A DNA stretch of 64,000 nt from Solimicrobium silvestre (GCF_002976435.1 NZ_PUGF01000009.1:122088-186087); one strand, 5' to 3'. Numbered from the stretch's first letter, positions 40,513 through 49,577 are shown. Program-made: numbers and translations. The notes: generated from the sequence alone by a model not told the origin.

Positions 40513-40911
40513 ATGACTCAACATAGTGACAGCAGTACTCTTTACGAACAAATTGGCGGGGCAGAAAAACTACGCGAACTGGTCGACCGGTTTTATGACT
40601 TGATGTCGTTGGAAGCGGATTTTAACGGCATTTTAAAATTGCATCCAACACCCTTATCTGGCTCACGCGATAAATTATTCTGGTTTTTAAGCGGCTGGAT
40701 GGGCGGGCCGGATTTGTATATTGAACAGTTTGGACATCCGCGCTTGCGCGCACGCCATTTACCCTATCAAATTGGTATTTCTGAACGTAATCAATGGCTC
40801 ATCTGTATGTGTACAGCGATGCAAGACATGCAAATAGAAGAAAAACTTCGTGATCGTTTGCTACAGTCTTTTTATGAAACAGCGGATTGGATGCGTAATC
40901 GGGAAGGCTGA
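40513..40911 (+). CDS. Group II truncated haemoglobin
   Basis: 132 residues, short two-over-two globin. The early LYEQIGGAEKLRELVDRFYDLM is the helix B/E pattern of the family. The proximal histidine is in RLRARHLPYQIG and the tryptophan of helix G is in ERNQWLICMC; both are marks of group II (trHbO). Such proteins bind oxygen or nitric oxide and serve in redox or NO chemistry. It lies between the large permease and a methyltransferase on the same strand with short gaps, but no functional link is obvious. Confidence 0.92.
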   Translation: MTQHSDSSTLYEQIGGAEKLRELVDRFYDLMSLEADFNGILKLHPTPLSGSRDKLFWFLSGWMGGPDLYIEQFGHPRLRARHLPYQIGISERNQWLICMCTAMQDMQIEEKLRDRLLQSFYETADWMRNREG

Positions 40912-40996
40912 TTTAGTCTCAGATTCACCAATACATTGAACCAAGAAATAATTTACTTTAATCGCAGCAACTTACGAGCCGTCAGGCCGACAAATA

Positions 40997-42175
40997 ATGA
41001 AACCGATCCACGAAATTCTCCAATGGCAAGACGCCCAACAAACGCAGCACATTGTCTGGCGCGCCGAAAATGGAGTTACTGCGCCCAAAAAATTCATTGT
41101 TGCCGATGACACATTAACGGCAGATAGTGCCTACAAATTGGCGTGCGAAGGTTGTGGCCTGTTATGGCAGGGCGACTTTCAAAATGCCCGCCAATTATTA
41201 CAAGCCTTAGCGCGACGCTGTGATCGCCCAGATAAAAAACCACGTAAAGCGGCAAAAGAAGCTGTTGAGCCGACATCGGCGCAAGTATTTAATTTGCACC
41301 GACAAGCTCAATCGCAACGCGCCCGAATTTTGGCGATGGTATTAATCCCCCTGAATTCTGATTACACAATTCCCCTAAAACGTGCGCCCAACGTGCTGGA
41401 TGCCTGTACCGAAGCTTATGGAAAGCTGACTGAAGCAACGCCGAACTCCATCGTTTCTTTACGTGAACTGCAAGGCTTGATTGGCGCGCATGAATGGCGC
41501 AAAAAAGGTGTAGCGATTCCTGAACTGGAAGCCAATATTCATCCACATTACGGCGTTTTTTCTCCGGTGCGTGGCGAATACATCGGCCTGGTTGCGAATG
41601 CCGTATTGCCTAACACGCAACTCGCGTTTGATATTGGTACAGGGACTGGTGTGCTGGCTGCCGTACTAGCTAAACGCGGCGTGCAGCGCGTTATTGCAAC
41701 CGACCAAGATCCACGCGCTTTAGCGTGCGCGCAAGAAAACCTGCAACGGCTCGGCTTTTTGAATCAGGTGCAACTGACTTCAGTCGACTTGTTTCCAGAG
41801 GGCAAAGCACCACTCATCGTTTGTAATCCACCGTGGGTTCCTGCGCGTCCTAGTTCACCGATTGAATACGCTATTTTCGATCCGGAAAGCCGCATGTTAA
41901 AAGGCTTTTTAGCGGGTTTAGCCGAGCATTTGGACGTAAATGGGGAAGGGTGGTTATTACTTTCCGACTTTGCCGAGCACTTAGGACTTCGTACCCGTGC
42001 AGAATTATTGCTGTGGATAGAGCAAGCCGGTTTGCAGGTGGCCGAACGCATTGACGTGAAGCCAACGCACCCTAAAGTAGTTGATCAGACCGATCCGTTA
42101 CATACCGCCAGAGCCGCAGAAATAACTTCGTTATGGCGCTTAACAGCAAATTTATTAGCAACTAAGAGTAAATAA
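40997..42175 (+). CDS. Class I SAM-dependent methyltransferase with NPPW motif
   Basis: 392 residues. The N-terminal 190 residues are not recognised. The C-terminal part has SAM motif I AFDIGTGTGVLAAVLAKRG near residue 212, the acidic residue in IATDQDPRALACA, and VCNPPWVPARPSS near 275. The NPPY/NPPW motif belongs to enzymes that methylate a planar amide or exocyclic amine: glutamine N5 in release factors or ribosomal proteins, or N6-adenine and N2-guanine in nucleic acid. Compare PrmB/PrmC, RlmG or RsmC. The N-terminal domain does not resemble PrmC by eye, so the target is open. Confidence 0.82.
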   Translation: MKPIHEILQWQDAQQTQHIVWRAENGVTAPKKFIVADDTLTADSAYKLACEGCGLLWQGDFQNARQLLQALARRCDRPDKKPRKAAKEAVEPTSAQVFNLHRQAQSQRARILAMVLIPLNSDYTIPLKRAPNVLDACTEAYGKLTEATPNSIVSLRELQGLIGAHEWRKKGVAIPELEANIHPHYGVFSPVRGEYIGLVANAVLPNTQLAFDIGTGTGVLAAVLAKRGVQRVIATDQDPRALACAQENLQRLGFLNQVQLTSVDLFPEGKAPLIVCNPPWVPARPSSPIEYAIFDPESRMLKGFLAGLAEHLDVNGEGWLLLSDFAEHLGLRTRAELLLWIEQAGLQVAERIDVKPTHPKVVDQTDPLHTARAAEITSLWRLTANLLATKSK

Positions 42176-42188
42176 AGAAAGAAGAAAC

Positions 42189-42401
42189 ATGAACAAACCA
42201 GCACGAATTTTGACCTTTAAATGCAAAAAATGCGCAAAACCGGTACAGGTGTTTTTGCAAAAAGTTTCCGCATGCTCCCACATTCAGCCTTATCAAGGCA
42301 TTTGCAAATGCGGTGAATTACATCGCCACGCTACAGGTCAGGCAGATGCCGTGACCTCGTTTATCAATTCGGCAGATAGCGATTGGTCCCACCATCATTA
42401 A
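42189..42401 (+). CDS. Small Cys/His-rich protein, putative zinc ribbon
   Basis: 70 residues. It has C-x2-C (FKCKKCAKP), a lone Cys in ACSHIQ, and a second C-x-C (GICKCGELH) followed by histidines, with a C-terminal HHH. The pattern fits a zinc-binding ribbon, similar in general shape to small DNA/RNA-binding or chaperone-type zinc proteins. I do not recognise the family. A purine-rich ribosome site (AAGAAAGAAGAAAC) precedes the ATG, and it starts 13 bases after the methyltransferase, so the two are probably cotranscribed and might work together. Confidence 0.7.
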   Translation: MNKPARILTFKCKKCAKPVQVFLQKVSACSHIQPYQGICKCGELHRHATGQADAVTSFINSADSDWSHHH

Positions 42402-42422
42402 ACAAGCTATTTAGTTTAAAAC

Positions 42423-42450
42423 ATTCAATTACTTATTTAAGTAATTGAAT
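42423..42450. terminator. AT-rich perfect inverted repeat, possible terminator or operator
   Basis: ATTCAATTACTTA (42423-42435) and TAAGTAATTGAAT (42438-42450) are perfect 13-base arms separated by two bases, inside a larger dyad GTTTAA...TTAAAC. It lies between the small Cys/His gene and the porin. With no GC in the stem it is a weak terminator; an operator for the porin is equally possible. Confidence 0.45.
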
Positions 42451-42495
42451 TTAAACTATAAATTTTATTTCTTGCTCAGCCTAAAACAAGCGAAC

Positions 42496-43887
42496 ATGTT
42501 CAATATTAAAAAAATATCTCCCAATATGGCGGCAATGTTGGCCGTTTGTTTTAGCTTGACTGTTTTATCGAGTGATTTGGCCCACGCAGTTGACACCACG
42601 TCGTCAAATGCCACCACTGTTCCTCCAGCAACTGAGCTACTTATCCCAGACAGTGAAGCTTGGGCAATACACTGGCAAGCAACCAACATCACCCAAAAAC
42701 ATTCTGACTTCATCGCACCCTACAGCGGTACCAATAGCTTGAACCCACATGGTGGGATGGAAGAAACTACCGACACCACACTGTTCCTTGGATTACGTTT
42801 GTGGAGTGGCGCAGAAGTATGGCTTAACCCTGAAGTTGATCAAGGCTTTGGTTTTGACAATACGCTTGGAGTGGCTGGCTTTCCCAGTGGCGGCGCTTAC
42901 AAAATTGGTGCCAATACACCTTATTTACGCTTCCCCAAATTATTCGTACGCCAGATAATTGCCTTAGATGGCACAAACGAAGCGATTGCCGCTGCGCCGA
43001 ATCAGTTAGCTGGCAGCCAAACATCGAACAATGTCACGCTTACCGTCGGTAAATTTTCGGTAGTTGATATTTTTGATACCAACAGTTATGCGCACGATCC
43101 ACGCGCCGACTTTTTAAACTGGTCTATTTTTGAAGCTGGTTCTTATGATTATGCGGCGGATCCATGGGGCTTTACCTTTGGTGCGGCCGCCGAATGGAAC
43201 CAAGATTGGTGGACCTTACGGGCGGGATTTTTTCAATTGTCATCTGAGCCAAACGGGAAAATTACCCGTATCAACTTTGGAGAAAATTCCACCAACCTGG
43301 AAGTTGAAGCAAGGCATCAGTGGTTAGGCCATCCAGGGAAAATCAAACTACTCACCTGGATTAACCAGGGACGAATGGCTAGCTACCAAGATGCGGTTGC
43401 GCTTGGGCAAGCAACGAATTCAACGCCAGACGTTGCTTTAGTGCGTCGTTACAGCTCTCGCGCTGGTGTTGCTCTGAATATGGAACAGGAAATATCAAGC
43501 GATATAGGCGCTTTTGCGCGCCTTAGTGCTAATCGGGGTGACAAAGAAACTTATGAATTTAGCGATATTAACCAATCCATTTCGGCTGGCTTATCGATAA
43601 AAGGGGGGACTTGGGCTCGTGAGAATGACACGATTGGAATCGCTGTTGTAATGAACCGGATTTCTGGTGATGCTCAAAAATACTTTACTGCCGGAGGCTT
43701 AGGTTTGTTGATTGGTGATGGCAATTTGAACTATGCACCAGAAAAAATAGTGGAAATGTTTTACTCGATGCAATTCAGTTCCACTGCAACAGCGAGCGTC
43801 GATTATCAATATATTGCTAATCCGGCCTACAACCAAGATCGTGGCCCAGTGTCGGTTTATAGCCTTCGTCTACACGCCAATTTCTAA
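42496..43887 (+). CDS. Outer-membrane carbohydrate-selective porin (OprB family)
   Basis: 463 residues from ATG 42496, where a proper signal peptide begins (MFNIKKIS..., hydrophobic core, cleavage near AHA-VD); the longer frame from a TTG has no such start. The mature protein shows alternating beta-strand patterns with many aromatic residues. It starts with WAIHWQATNITQKH and ends with aromatic Phe (LHANF), as beta-barrels do. Segments such as WLNPEVDQGFGFDNTLGVAGFPSG and GKFSVVDIFDTNSYAHDPRADFLNW match the OprB-type porins. The sugar or other solute is unknown; no sugar-use genes are beside it. Confidence 0.85.
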   Translation: MFNIKKISPNMAAMLAVCFSLTVLSSDLAHAVDTTSSNATTVPPATELLIPDSEAWAIHWQATNITQKHSDFIAPYSGTNSLNPHGGMEETTDTTLFLGLRLWSGAEVWLNPEVDQGFGFDNTLGVAGFPSGGAYKIGANTPYLRFPKLFVRQIIALDGTNEAIAAAPNQLAGSQTSNNVTLTVGKFSVVDIFDTNSYAHDPRADFLNWSIFEAGSYDYAADPWGFTFGAAAEWNQDWWTLRAGFFQLSSEPNGKITRINFGENSTNLEVEARHQWLGHPGKIKLLTWINQGRMASYQDAVALGQATNSTPDVALVRRYSSRAGVALNMEQEISSDIGAFARLSANRGDKETYEFSDINQSISAGLSIKGGTWARENDTIGIAVVMNRISGDAQKYFTAGGLGLLIGDGNLNYAPEKIVEMFYSMQFSSTATASVDYQYIANPAYNQDRGPVSVYSLRLHANF

Positions 43888-43900
43888 TAGCTCACCCAAT

Positions 43901-43931
43901 AACTAACTTAATTTATTAAATTAAGTTAGTT
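43901..43931. terminator. AT-rich hairpin between convergent porin and LysR genes
   Basis: AACTAACTTAATTTA (43901-43915) is mirrored by TAAATTAAGTTAGTT (43917-43931). A second small dyad CCAATT-GATTT-AATTGG lies at 43938-43954, overlapping the end of the LysR gene. The place between convergent genes favours a bidirectional terminator. Confidence 0.55.
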
Positions 43932-43946
43932 CATTAACCAATTGAT

Positions 43947-44900
43947 TTAATTGGATTGATAGCTGGCTTGACTTTCATTTTTCATACCTAGCCCAAGCCC
44001 CGCAACTACGGCGGGAACCACTTGGCTGAGATGATTGGAAAATGCAAATAAATGCGGCAGCTGCAAGCCTTTTCGCGACCAGATTGCCTGAAAATCCAGT
44101 ACCACATCCACCCCGGCTTTATCCGTGATGGGAAGCGCATGCTGGGTCTTGTCCGACACTTTGGACTTAGGCAAAATTGCCGCACCGATGCCAAGCATGG
44201 CCCATTCTTCCAGCACCTGATAACTCATGGCTTGGCCTGCATACTCGTTCAGTTTGCGACGATGACTGCGAAACAGCGCTCGAGTAGCACGTGACAGGCC
44301 GCAGCCGTCCGGGACCATCACATAGGTTTCGTCGGAAATATCTTTAAATTGCACCGATTGCGCATGTGGAGACTTGTGCAGTTCCGCCAGCCGGGGAATA
44401 AAAAGTAGCGGTTCCTGGTACAAAAAAGTGCTATCCCAGCTCCCTTTGTGGGTATTGGTAATCCCAAAAACAAAATCTAGCTGATCGCTATCCAACATGC
44501 GATACAGGTCTTCCATATTCATTTCGCGCAGCACTACATCAACAGCGGGGTTTTCACGCTGAAACGGTTCGATCATCAAACCAAGCAAATTCGCGTTAAT
44601 GAGCGGTGAGGTGCCTATTCGTATCAAACGTTTTTCCGGCTGAAGAAATGCCTGAGCCTGATGCACCAGCGTAGCCTGTGCGCTTAGCACATCAATAATA
44701 CAAGGCAGAATATGAATGCCGAATGCTGTTAGCGTCACTTTTCGTGTGGTGCGGACGAACAGGCGCTCGCCTAATTCCTCTTCAAACTGAGCAATTCCAT
44801 TCGATAAAGTCGGCTGAGTGACAAAGCATTCTGCGGCAGCGGCAGTAAATGAGCCTGTAGTGGCGACGGCATGGGCAAAACGAAGTTGATTCAAATTCAT
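43947..44900 (-). CDS. LysR family transcriptional regulator
   Basis: 317 residues. The N-terminal winged helix-turn-helix is typical (LRFAHAVATTGSFTAAAAECFVTQPTLSNGIAQFEEELGERLFVRTTRKV, given here by its ends LRFAHAVA and FVRTTRKV). The effector-binding domain runs from about 90 to 300. It is divergently placed from a 93-residue gene 170 bases away, the usual arrangement of a LysR regulator and its target. The effector is unknown. CynR/CbbR-like subfamilies share the domain but I cannot assign one. Confidence 0.93.
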   Translation of the reverse strand: MNLNQLRFAHAVATTGSFTAAAAECFVTQPTLSNGIAQFEEELGERLFVRTTRKVTLTAFGIHILPCIIDVLSAQATLVHQAQAFLQPEKRLIRIGTSPLINANLLGLMIEPFQRENPAVDVVLREMNMEDLYRMLDSDQLDFVFGITNTHKGSWDSTFLYQEPLLFIPRLAELHKSPHAQSVQFKDISDETYVMVPDGCGLSRATRALFRSHRRKLNEYAGQAMSYQVLEEWAMLGIGAAILPKSKVSDKTQHALPITDKAGVDVVLDFQAIWSRKGLQLPHLFAFSNHLSQVVPAVVAGLGLGMKNESQASYQSN

Positions 44901-45070
44901 GGTTTATTAATAGATTTATTGAATGAGTGGCATGTTGAATGACAATTTTTAAATAAGTTCACAAAAGAATATCCTACTTCTTAAGCGAACACCACGTTTG
45001 CGAGAGTTAGTAAATGAAGTAGCAAATGAAGTGAAAAATACATTCATCAACGACATATAAAGGAAATACC

Positions 45071-45352
45071 ATGATTTATTTGCAAATCAGCCTGAACATT
45101 GCACCAATCAACCGTCCAGCAGCAGCCGCAATTTATAGCAAGTTCAAAAGTGCGTTCTTGGAACAGGTACCAGGCGCTAAGTCTAAAGAACTGTTGATAC
45201 GGGATGAAGACGTTCAGGTACAGCACGGTTTTGATACGAGAGAAAACGCCAACGCTTATCTCCACAGCGCGCTCTTTACCAACGACGTGGTGGTTAGTTT
45301 GAAACCGCTGTTAGCGTCCGATCCAGACGTGCGTATCTACGCTGCGCACTAA
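45071..45352 (+). CDS. Small unrecognised protein divergent from the LysR gene
   Basis: 93 residues with no signal peptide or membrane helix. The pattern of a strand (IYLQISLNI), a long helix (RPAAAAIYSKFKSAFLEQV), a strand (SKELLIRDEDVQV) and a helix (TRENANAYLHSALF) resembles the ferredoxin-like dimeric alpha/beta-barrel fold of antibiotic-biosynthesis-monooxygenase-type proteins. This is a by-eye suggestion only. A good ribosome site (AAAGGAAATACC) precedes the ATG. Likely target of the divergent LysR regulator. Confidence 0.7.
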   Translation: MIYLQISLNIAPINRPAAAAIYSKFKSAFLEQVPGAKSKELLIRDEDVQVQHGFDTRENANAYLHSALFTNDVVVSLKPLLASDPDVRIYAAH

Positions 45353-45765
45353 AAGCAGATTCACAGCTTGAAAAAATTTAAATGTTAAACACCGGCTTAT
45401 CGCAACGCGCGGTACTGCATTCTAACGATTTGCCTTGAGTCCAAAGTCCTGCCGCGGGCGTTCACCGACGCCTGTTGGCAAGGGGGCGAAGAAATCAGGG
45501 TGAATTTGTTGCTAGCCAATAGGCAGTTGAATACGTAACTCGCATTTGAGCACACACAAACTGTATTCTGATTTGGCTGATGGTAATATAAGGATTGAAA
45601 TTACATGATTACAAATCACATTTGATTTGAATTGCAAGTAATTGATTTATTTGAATAAAATAAAAGAAAATCGCGTGGTGTATCAATAAATAAAATTACT
45701 GCTATAGTGAAATGACACATTGCTGTGTCTTGATATTCACGCGATTTATCCTCTGGGAGTGCCAC
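45353..45765. other. AT-rich intergenic region before the DUF3141 gene
   Basis: 413 bases without a credible gene. It holds a small dyad CAAATCA-CATT-TGATTTG at 45612-45629, possibly an operator. A -10-like TATAGT lies at 45704-45709, about 57 bases before the DUF3141 start, without a clear -35. Confidence 0.4.
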
Positions 45766-47991
45766 ATGCCCATGCTTTCTTCTGATGTTCCAATCCCTAC
45801 TTTAAACTCACTAAATACATCGGCTTTCGACTATTGGACTGATACCGCCCAGCGTACATTGCTGTTCTGGGATGCCTTGCGCGAGCGCGGTAATGACTAT
45901 ATCGAGCATGAACAATCCGGCAAACCGCCAGTGCTGGTGTTTGATTACCAAATTATTCTTGATGCGCGCAAATTCACGCGCGCCGCAAATTACGCGCTGG
46001 CTGCGATACTGCCACCGGCTGGTTGCATTCCAACTGACTTGAATAAACGTCCGTTTGTCGTGATCGACCCACGCGCTGGACATGGCCCGGGTATTGGCGG
46101 TTTTAAAATGGACAGTGAAATCGGCATCGCACTTAAAGCCGGTCATCCTTGCTATTTCGTAATGTTCTTCCCGCATCCGGTGGAAGGGCAAACGATAGAG
46201 TGTGTAACCAATGCTGAGCGCCTGTTTCTTGACAAAGTCAACGAGCGACATCCACATGCGCCCGGCAAACCATTCGTCATCGGTAATTGCCAAGGCGGAT
46301 GGGCGTTGATGATATTGGCTGCTCTTGCGCCGAACTCGGTTGGTCCAATCCTACTGGCCGGCTCGCCGATTTCCTATTGGGCAGGCGTCGAAGGCAAGAA
46401 TCCGATGCGGTATATGGGCGGTTTATTGGGTGGAACTTGGGCTGCCTCGTTTGCTGGTGATTTAGGTAATGGGAAGTTTGATGGTGCCAATCTGGTCAAT
46501 AATTTCGAAAAATTAGATCCTGGCAACACGCATTGGAGCAAGCTTTATGGCTTGTACGCCAATATTGATACCGAAAAGGAACGTTATCTTGAATTTGAAC
46601 GCTGGTGGGGCGGGCATTTCCTGTTAAATAAAGAGGAAATGGAATGGATATCGCAAAATTTGTTTGTTGGAAACCGCCTGAGCGCAGGCGAGATAACGAT
46701 CGACGGCGAAACAGTGAATCTGCGCAATATTCGCTCGCCCATCGTCGTTTTTGCGTCGTGGGGTGACAACATTACGCCGCCGCAACAGGCCTTGAACTGG
46801 ATACCTGATTTATATGACAGTGCAGATGAAATTCGCGACAACGAACAAACTATTGTCTATTTTCTTCATGAGCAAATAGGGCACCTCGGCATTTTTGTCT
46901 CTTCCGGCGTGGCAAATCGCGAACACAGTGAATTTGCCAGCGCGCTTGATTTAATCGACGTCCTGCCGCCTGGCTTATACGAGGCGATCATCCGGGACAC
47001 AACCCCAGATATGCCGGGATTATCCTTTGGCGATGATAAACACGTGATCCGATTCGAGCCGCGTGACGTCGCGGATATTCTGGCGTTAGGCGATGGGCGC
47101 GAAGGTGAGAAGGCCTTTGAATTGGTGCGGCACGTGGCTGAATTGAACCAGTCCATGTATGACAAATTCATGTCTCCTTTTGTGAAAATGTTTTCCAGTG
47201 AACTGACAGCAACATGTTTGCGGAACCTGAATTCGGCCAGATTAGAACGTTCGCTCATTTCGGACTCCAATCCGATGTTAAAAGCATTAAAACCACTAGC
47301 AGATATGGTGCGCGCCCAACGCAAGCCCATTGCCGCCGATAATCCTTGGCTAAAAGCGGAACAAAAAACTGCCGAGGCAATACGCAACTCCTGGGACAGT
47401 TATCGTGACAAGCGCGATGCCGGTTACGAAAAACTATTCAAAGCCATTTACGAATCGCCGCTAGTTGCAAGCATGAGTGGATACAACCAGGAAGAGGGAA
47501 CCAGACACCGTTCAAACGATGAGCAAGACGAAAAAATGCGCCAACGGCGCGCTGAGCATGAATGCTGGTTTGAACAAGGCAGCGTAGAAACCGGCTTCCT
47601 GCGCTTATTAATCTTTGTCGCCAGTGGTAATGGGGTGATCGATGAACGTCCTTTTAATGGCATCCGGCGCTTGATGCTTGAAATCGGACTCGACAAAACC
47701 GTGAGCTTGCAACAATTAAAAGCGACCATTAAGCAGCAAACTTTTTTGGTGCGAATGGACGAACAGCGGGCATTGTCAGGTTTAACGGTGCTGCTTCCAA
47801 AGCCAGCCGAACGTCATCGCGCACTGAAATTGGCGCGTGAACTGCTCGAATTAAGCGGGCCGATTAGTGCGGAAAAAGAAGGGCGCTTGCAACGGGTTGC
47901 ACATGTGCTGGATTTGGATAGTGATGTGGCCGTTAGCAAGAAAAAGGCGGTTCGCGCTAAATCGGTCGTGCCAAAAAAAGTGTCTAAATGA
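45766..47991 (+). CDS. DUF3141 family protein, PHA-synthase-like hydrolase with TerB-like C-terminus
   Basis: 741 residues from ATG 45766, chosen because GGGAG lies six bases upstream; the longer frame has an unconvincing Cys-rich start. The middle of the protein is an alpha/beta hydrolase related to polyhydroxyalkanoate synthases. The nucleophile elbow reads GNCQGGWALM near residue 172, the Cys-type lipase box G-x-C-x-G-G of PhaC, and the late histidine is in HEQIGHLGIF. FVVIDPRAGHGPGIGGF and VVFASWGDNITPPQQALNW fit the DUF3141 family. Residues of about 609-720 (ASGNGVIDERPFNGIRRLM...) resemble a TerB-like helical domain. DUF3141 genes are often linked to PHA or phosphate acetyl/butyryltransferase genes, but none is near. 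Function unknown. Confidence 0.82.
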   Translation: MPMLSSDVPIPTLNSLNTSAFDYWTDTAQRTLLFWDALRERGNDYIEHEQSGKPPVLVFDYQIILDARKFTRAANYALAAILPPAGCIPTDLNKRPFVVIDPRAGHGPGIGGFKMDSEIGIALKAGHPCYFVMFFPHPVEGQTIECVTNAERLFLDKVNERHPHAPGKPFVIGNCQGGWALMILAALAPNSVGPILLAGSPISYWAGVEGKNPMRYMGGLLGGTWAASFAGDLGNGKFDGANLVNNFEKLDPGNTHWSKLYGLYANIDTEKERYLEFERWWGGHFLLNKEEMEWISQNLFVGNRLSAGEITIDGETVNLRNIRSPIVVFASWGDNITPPQQALNWIPDLYDSADEIRDNEQTIVYFLHEQIGHLGIFVSSGVANREHSEFASALDLIDVLPPGLYEAIIRDTTPDMPGLSFGDDKHVIRFEPRDVADILALGDGREGEKAFELVRHVAELNQSMYDKFMSPFVKMFSSELTATCLRNLNSARLERSLISDSNPMLKALKPLADMVRAQRKPIAADNPWLKAEQKTAEAIRNSWDSYRDKRDAGYEKLFKAIYESPLVASMSGYNQEEGTRHRSNDEQDEKMRQRRAEHECWFEQGSVETGFLRLLIFVASGNGVIDERPFNGIRRLMLEIGLDKTVSLQQLKATIKQQTFLVRMDEQRALSGLTVLLPKPAERHRALKLARELLELSGPISAEKEGRLQRVAHVLDLDSDVAVSKKKAVRAKSVVPKKVSK

Positions 47992-48067
47992 AAGTGCCAG
48001 ATCGAATCAAAACTTAAAATCTCCCCATTTACATTTTTGGTTGCTATTTGATAAATTTAACTTAATT

Positions 48068-48089
48068 AACTGGCAAATCACCGCCAGTT
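48068..48089 (+). terminator. Weak hairpin downstream of the DUF3141 gene
   Basis: AACTGGC (48068-48074) pairs with GCCAGTT (48083-48089) across an eight-base loop. No T run follows, so termination here would be weak or factor-assisted. Placed between convergent genes. Confidence 0.3.
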
Positions 48090-48215
48090 GATAGACATTG
48101 ATTTTATGAGGCGACTGCCCCTGTTGTGCTCGATGCCGCCAGATAGGATTTTCGAGTGCGGTCATTCATTTACAGGTGTAGTCCGAGAAATGAAATTCCT
48201 GCCAATCGCGTTATT

Positions 48216-48746
48216 CTATCGCCTTACTGCATAAACCAAACACTCTAATCCTCTAGGAGTGCTACGTGAATTCTGCAGATCTAGTTGTATCGCAGCGCCT
48301 TGGTGGTCAAGCAATCTTCGTCCACGTCCTGCAATGGCAGGAACCAGTGTTAAGTGCAATTCATCTACTAAGCCAGCTAGCAACAATGATTGAATTAAAC
48401 TAATGCCATGTACACCGATCGTCTTGCCTGGTTGAGCTTTGAGTTTTCTTACGGCTCCTTCGAGGTCACCATCCAGTAGCGTTGAATTACGCCATTCCAA
48501 ATTGCGTAAAGTGCTACTTACAACAATCTTCGGGTGCTTGTTGATAAAGGATGCAAACGGCTCAATTTTCGAGTCAGGCCAGAATTGTGACCATTCTTCG
48601 TATATCTTCCGCCCCATAAGAACGGTATCTTGTTCGGCAATATATTCTTCAGGGATGTCGCCATATAGGTCCGGGCGCATAAAAGTACTTGGCGCTTCGA
48701 CGACGCCATCGAGCGAAATAAAAAGGTTGGCTGTCAATTTTCGCAC
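48216..48746 (-). CDS. Dihydrofolate reductase family protein (RibD C-terminal-like)
   Basis: 176 residues. MRKLTANLFISLDGVVEAP and TVLMGRKIYEEWSQFWP are the NADPH-binding strand and the G-R-x-T/Y-x-E motif of the RibD_C/DHFR superfamily. IGVHGISLIQSLLLAGLVDELHLTLVPAIAGRGRRLL is the typical C-terminal half, with the GS/GG nucleotide loop changed to HGIS. Such proteins are NADPH reductases of unknown substrate, seldom true DHFR. A good ribosome site (AGGAGGAAC) precedes the ATG. A distant relative lies at 62.6-63.2 kb. Confidence 0.85.
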   Translation of the reverse strand: MRKLTANLFISLDGVVEAPSTFMRPDLYGDIPEEYIAEQDTVLMGRKIYEEWSQFWPDSKIEPFASFINKHPKIVVSSTLRNLEWRNSTLLDGDLEGAVRKLKAQPGKTIGVHGISLIQSLLLAGLVDELHLTLVPAIAGRGRRLLDHQGAAIQLDLQNSRSTPRGLECLVYAVRR

Positions 48747-48953
48747 TTTAGTTCCTCCTACTGGCCGAATCGCCCTAGCTACGGTAGATAGATTCGAGTT
48801 AAAAAAATAGATGCCGGGTTTTCAAACCAGTATCTACGGCCCTAACAAAATTTCAGCCAGTGTTTTCAGGTTTATCCCGGAAGGTATTCGGGTAATTCTC
48901 CCGCAAAAATCGCACTGCAGGATCGAACCTGTCATAAGCCGTTCCCTACACCG

Positions 48954-49478
48954 CTATTGGGACGGCTTGCCTTTGCTAGACCAAACCACCGATAGGATCT
49001 TCCAGTTTCCATCCACCGATTTCATCAATTGCCAGACTTTAACGCCGTGATTGAGCGTGACGCCTTCTTTCATGAATTCAAAGTCAGACATCACCCAGGC
49101 CAAATTGTCGTCCTGAGTAATCTTGACGTTATAAAATTTCTCTTCTATCGGGGATTTCTCGGTTTTCAATAGTTTGACAAATGTGCTGTACCCGTCTGGG
49201 TATGTCCCATCAAATGTCGTATCCCATCCGTTTTGCGCTTCCTTTATATCTTCCACGGGCCATGGCGACATGAACAAGACCTTGTTATTTAAGACCAAAG
49301 TCGAAAGCAATTTGGGATTCTTTGTTTTGATCGCCGTTCCAAAATCACCGATGAGCTTTGTGATCGAACTGAAATCTTCTGATGAGGTCGCGTGATTTTC
49401 CAAATATGACGGTGTGGCTGCGTTCGCGGAACCTGATTGAAACAAGACACAAGCTAGGACAGATACAAGAAATTTCAT
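48954..49478 (-). CDS. Exported NTF2-like (SnoaL/DUF4440-type) protein
   Basis: 174 residues. A signal peptide (MKFLVSVLACVLFQSGSANA) with cleavage ANA-A is followed by a cystatin-like/NTF2-like fold of about 130 residues. It runs from a helix ITKLIGDFGTAIKTKNPKLLSTLVLNNKV to final strands HGVKVWQLMKSVDGNWKILSVVWSS. The ending is the hallmark of DUF4440/SnoaL proteins (a W-K-I-x-x-x-x-W strand). No catalytic residues can be assigned. Probably periplasmic; ligand unknown. Confidence 0.75.
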   Translation of the reverse strand: MKFLVSVLACVLFQSGSANAATPSYLENHATSSEDFSSITKLIGDFGTAIKTKNPKLLSTLVLNNKVLFMSPWPVEDIKEAQNGWDTTFDGTYPDGYSTFVKLLKTEKSPIEEKFYNVKITQDDNLAWVMSDFEFMKEGVTLNHGVKVWQLMKSVDGNWKILSVVWSSKGKPSQ

Positions 49479-49577
49479 TGTTTTCTCAAAATCGGTTTGG
49501 TTGGTTTTCTTGCGTGCTGAGCTTTAGCCAATTTAGTTTCAGCCGAGGAATACTATCGAACATTCTGATTTTAAGAT

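Noticed and set aside
46866..47387. Minus-strand open frame of 173 codons inside the DUF3141 gene
   Set aside because: Antisense shadow; composition is Ser/Arg rich with no start signal.
48900..48935. tRNA-like T-arm (GGTTCGATCCTG on the minus strand)
   Set aside because: No acceptor stem, anticodon arm or D arm could be placed around it.
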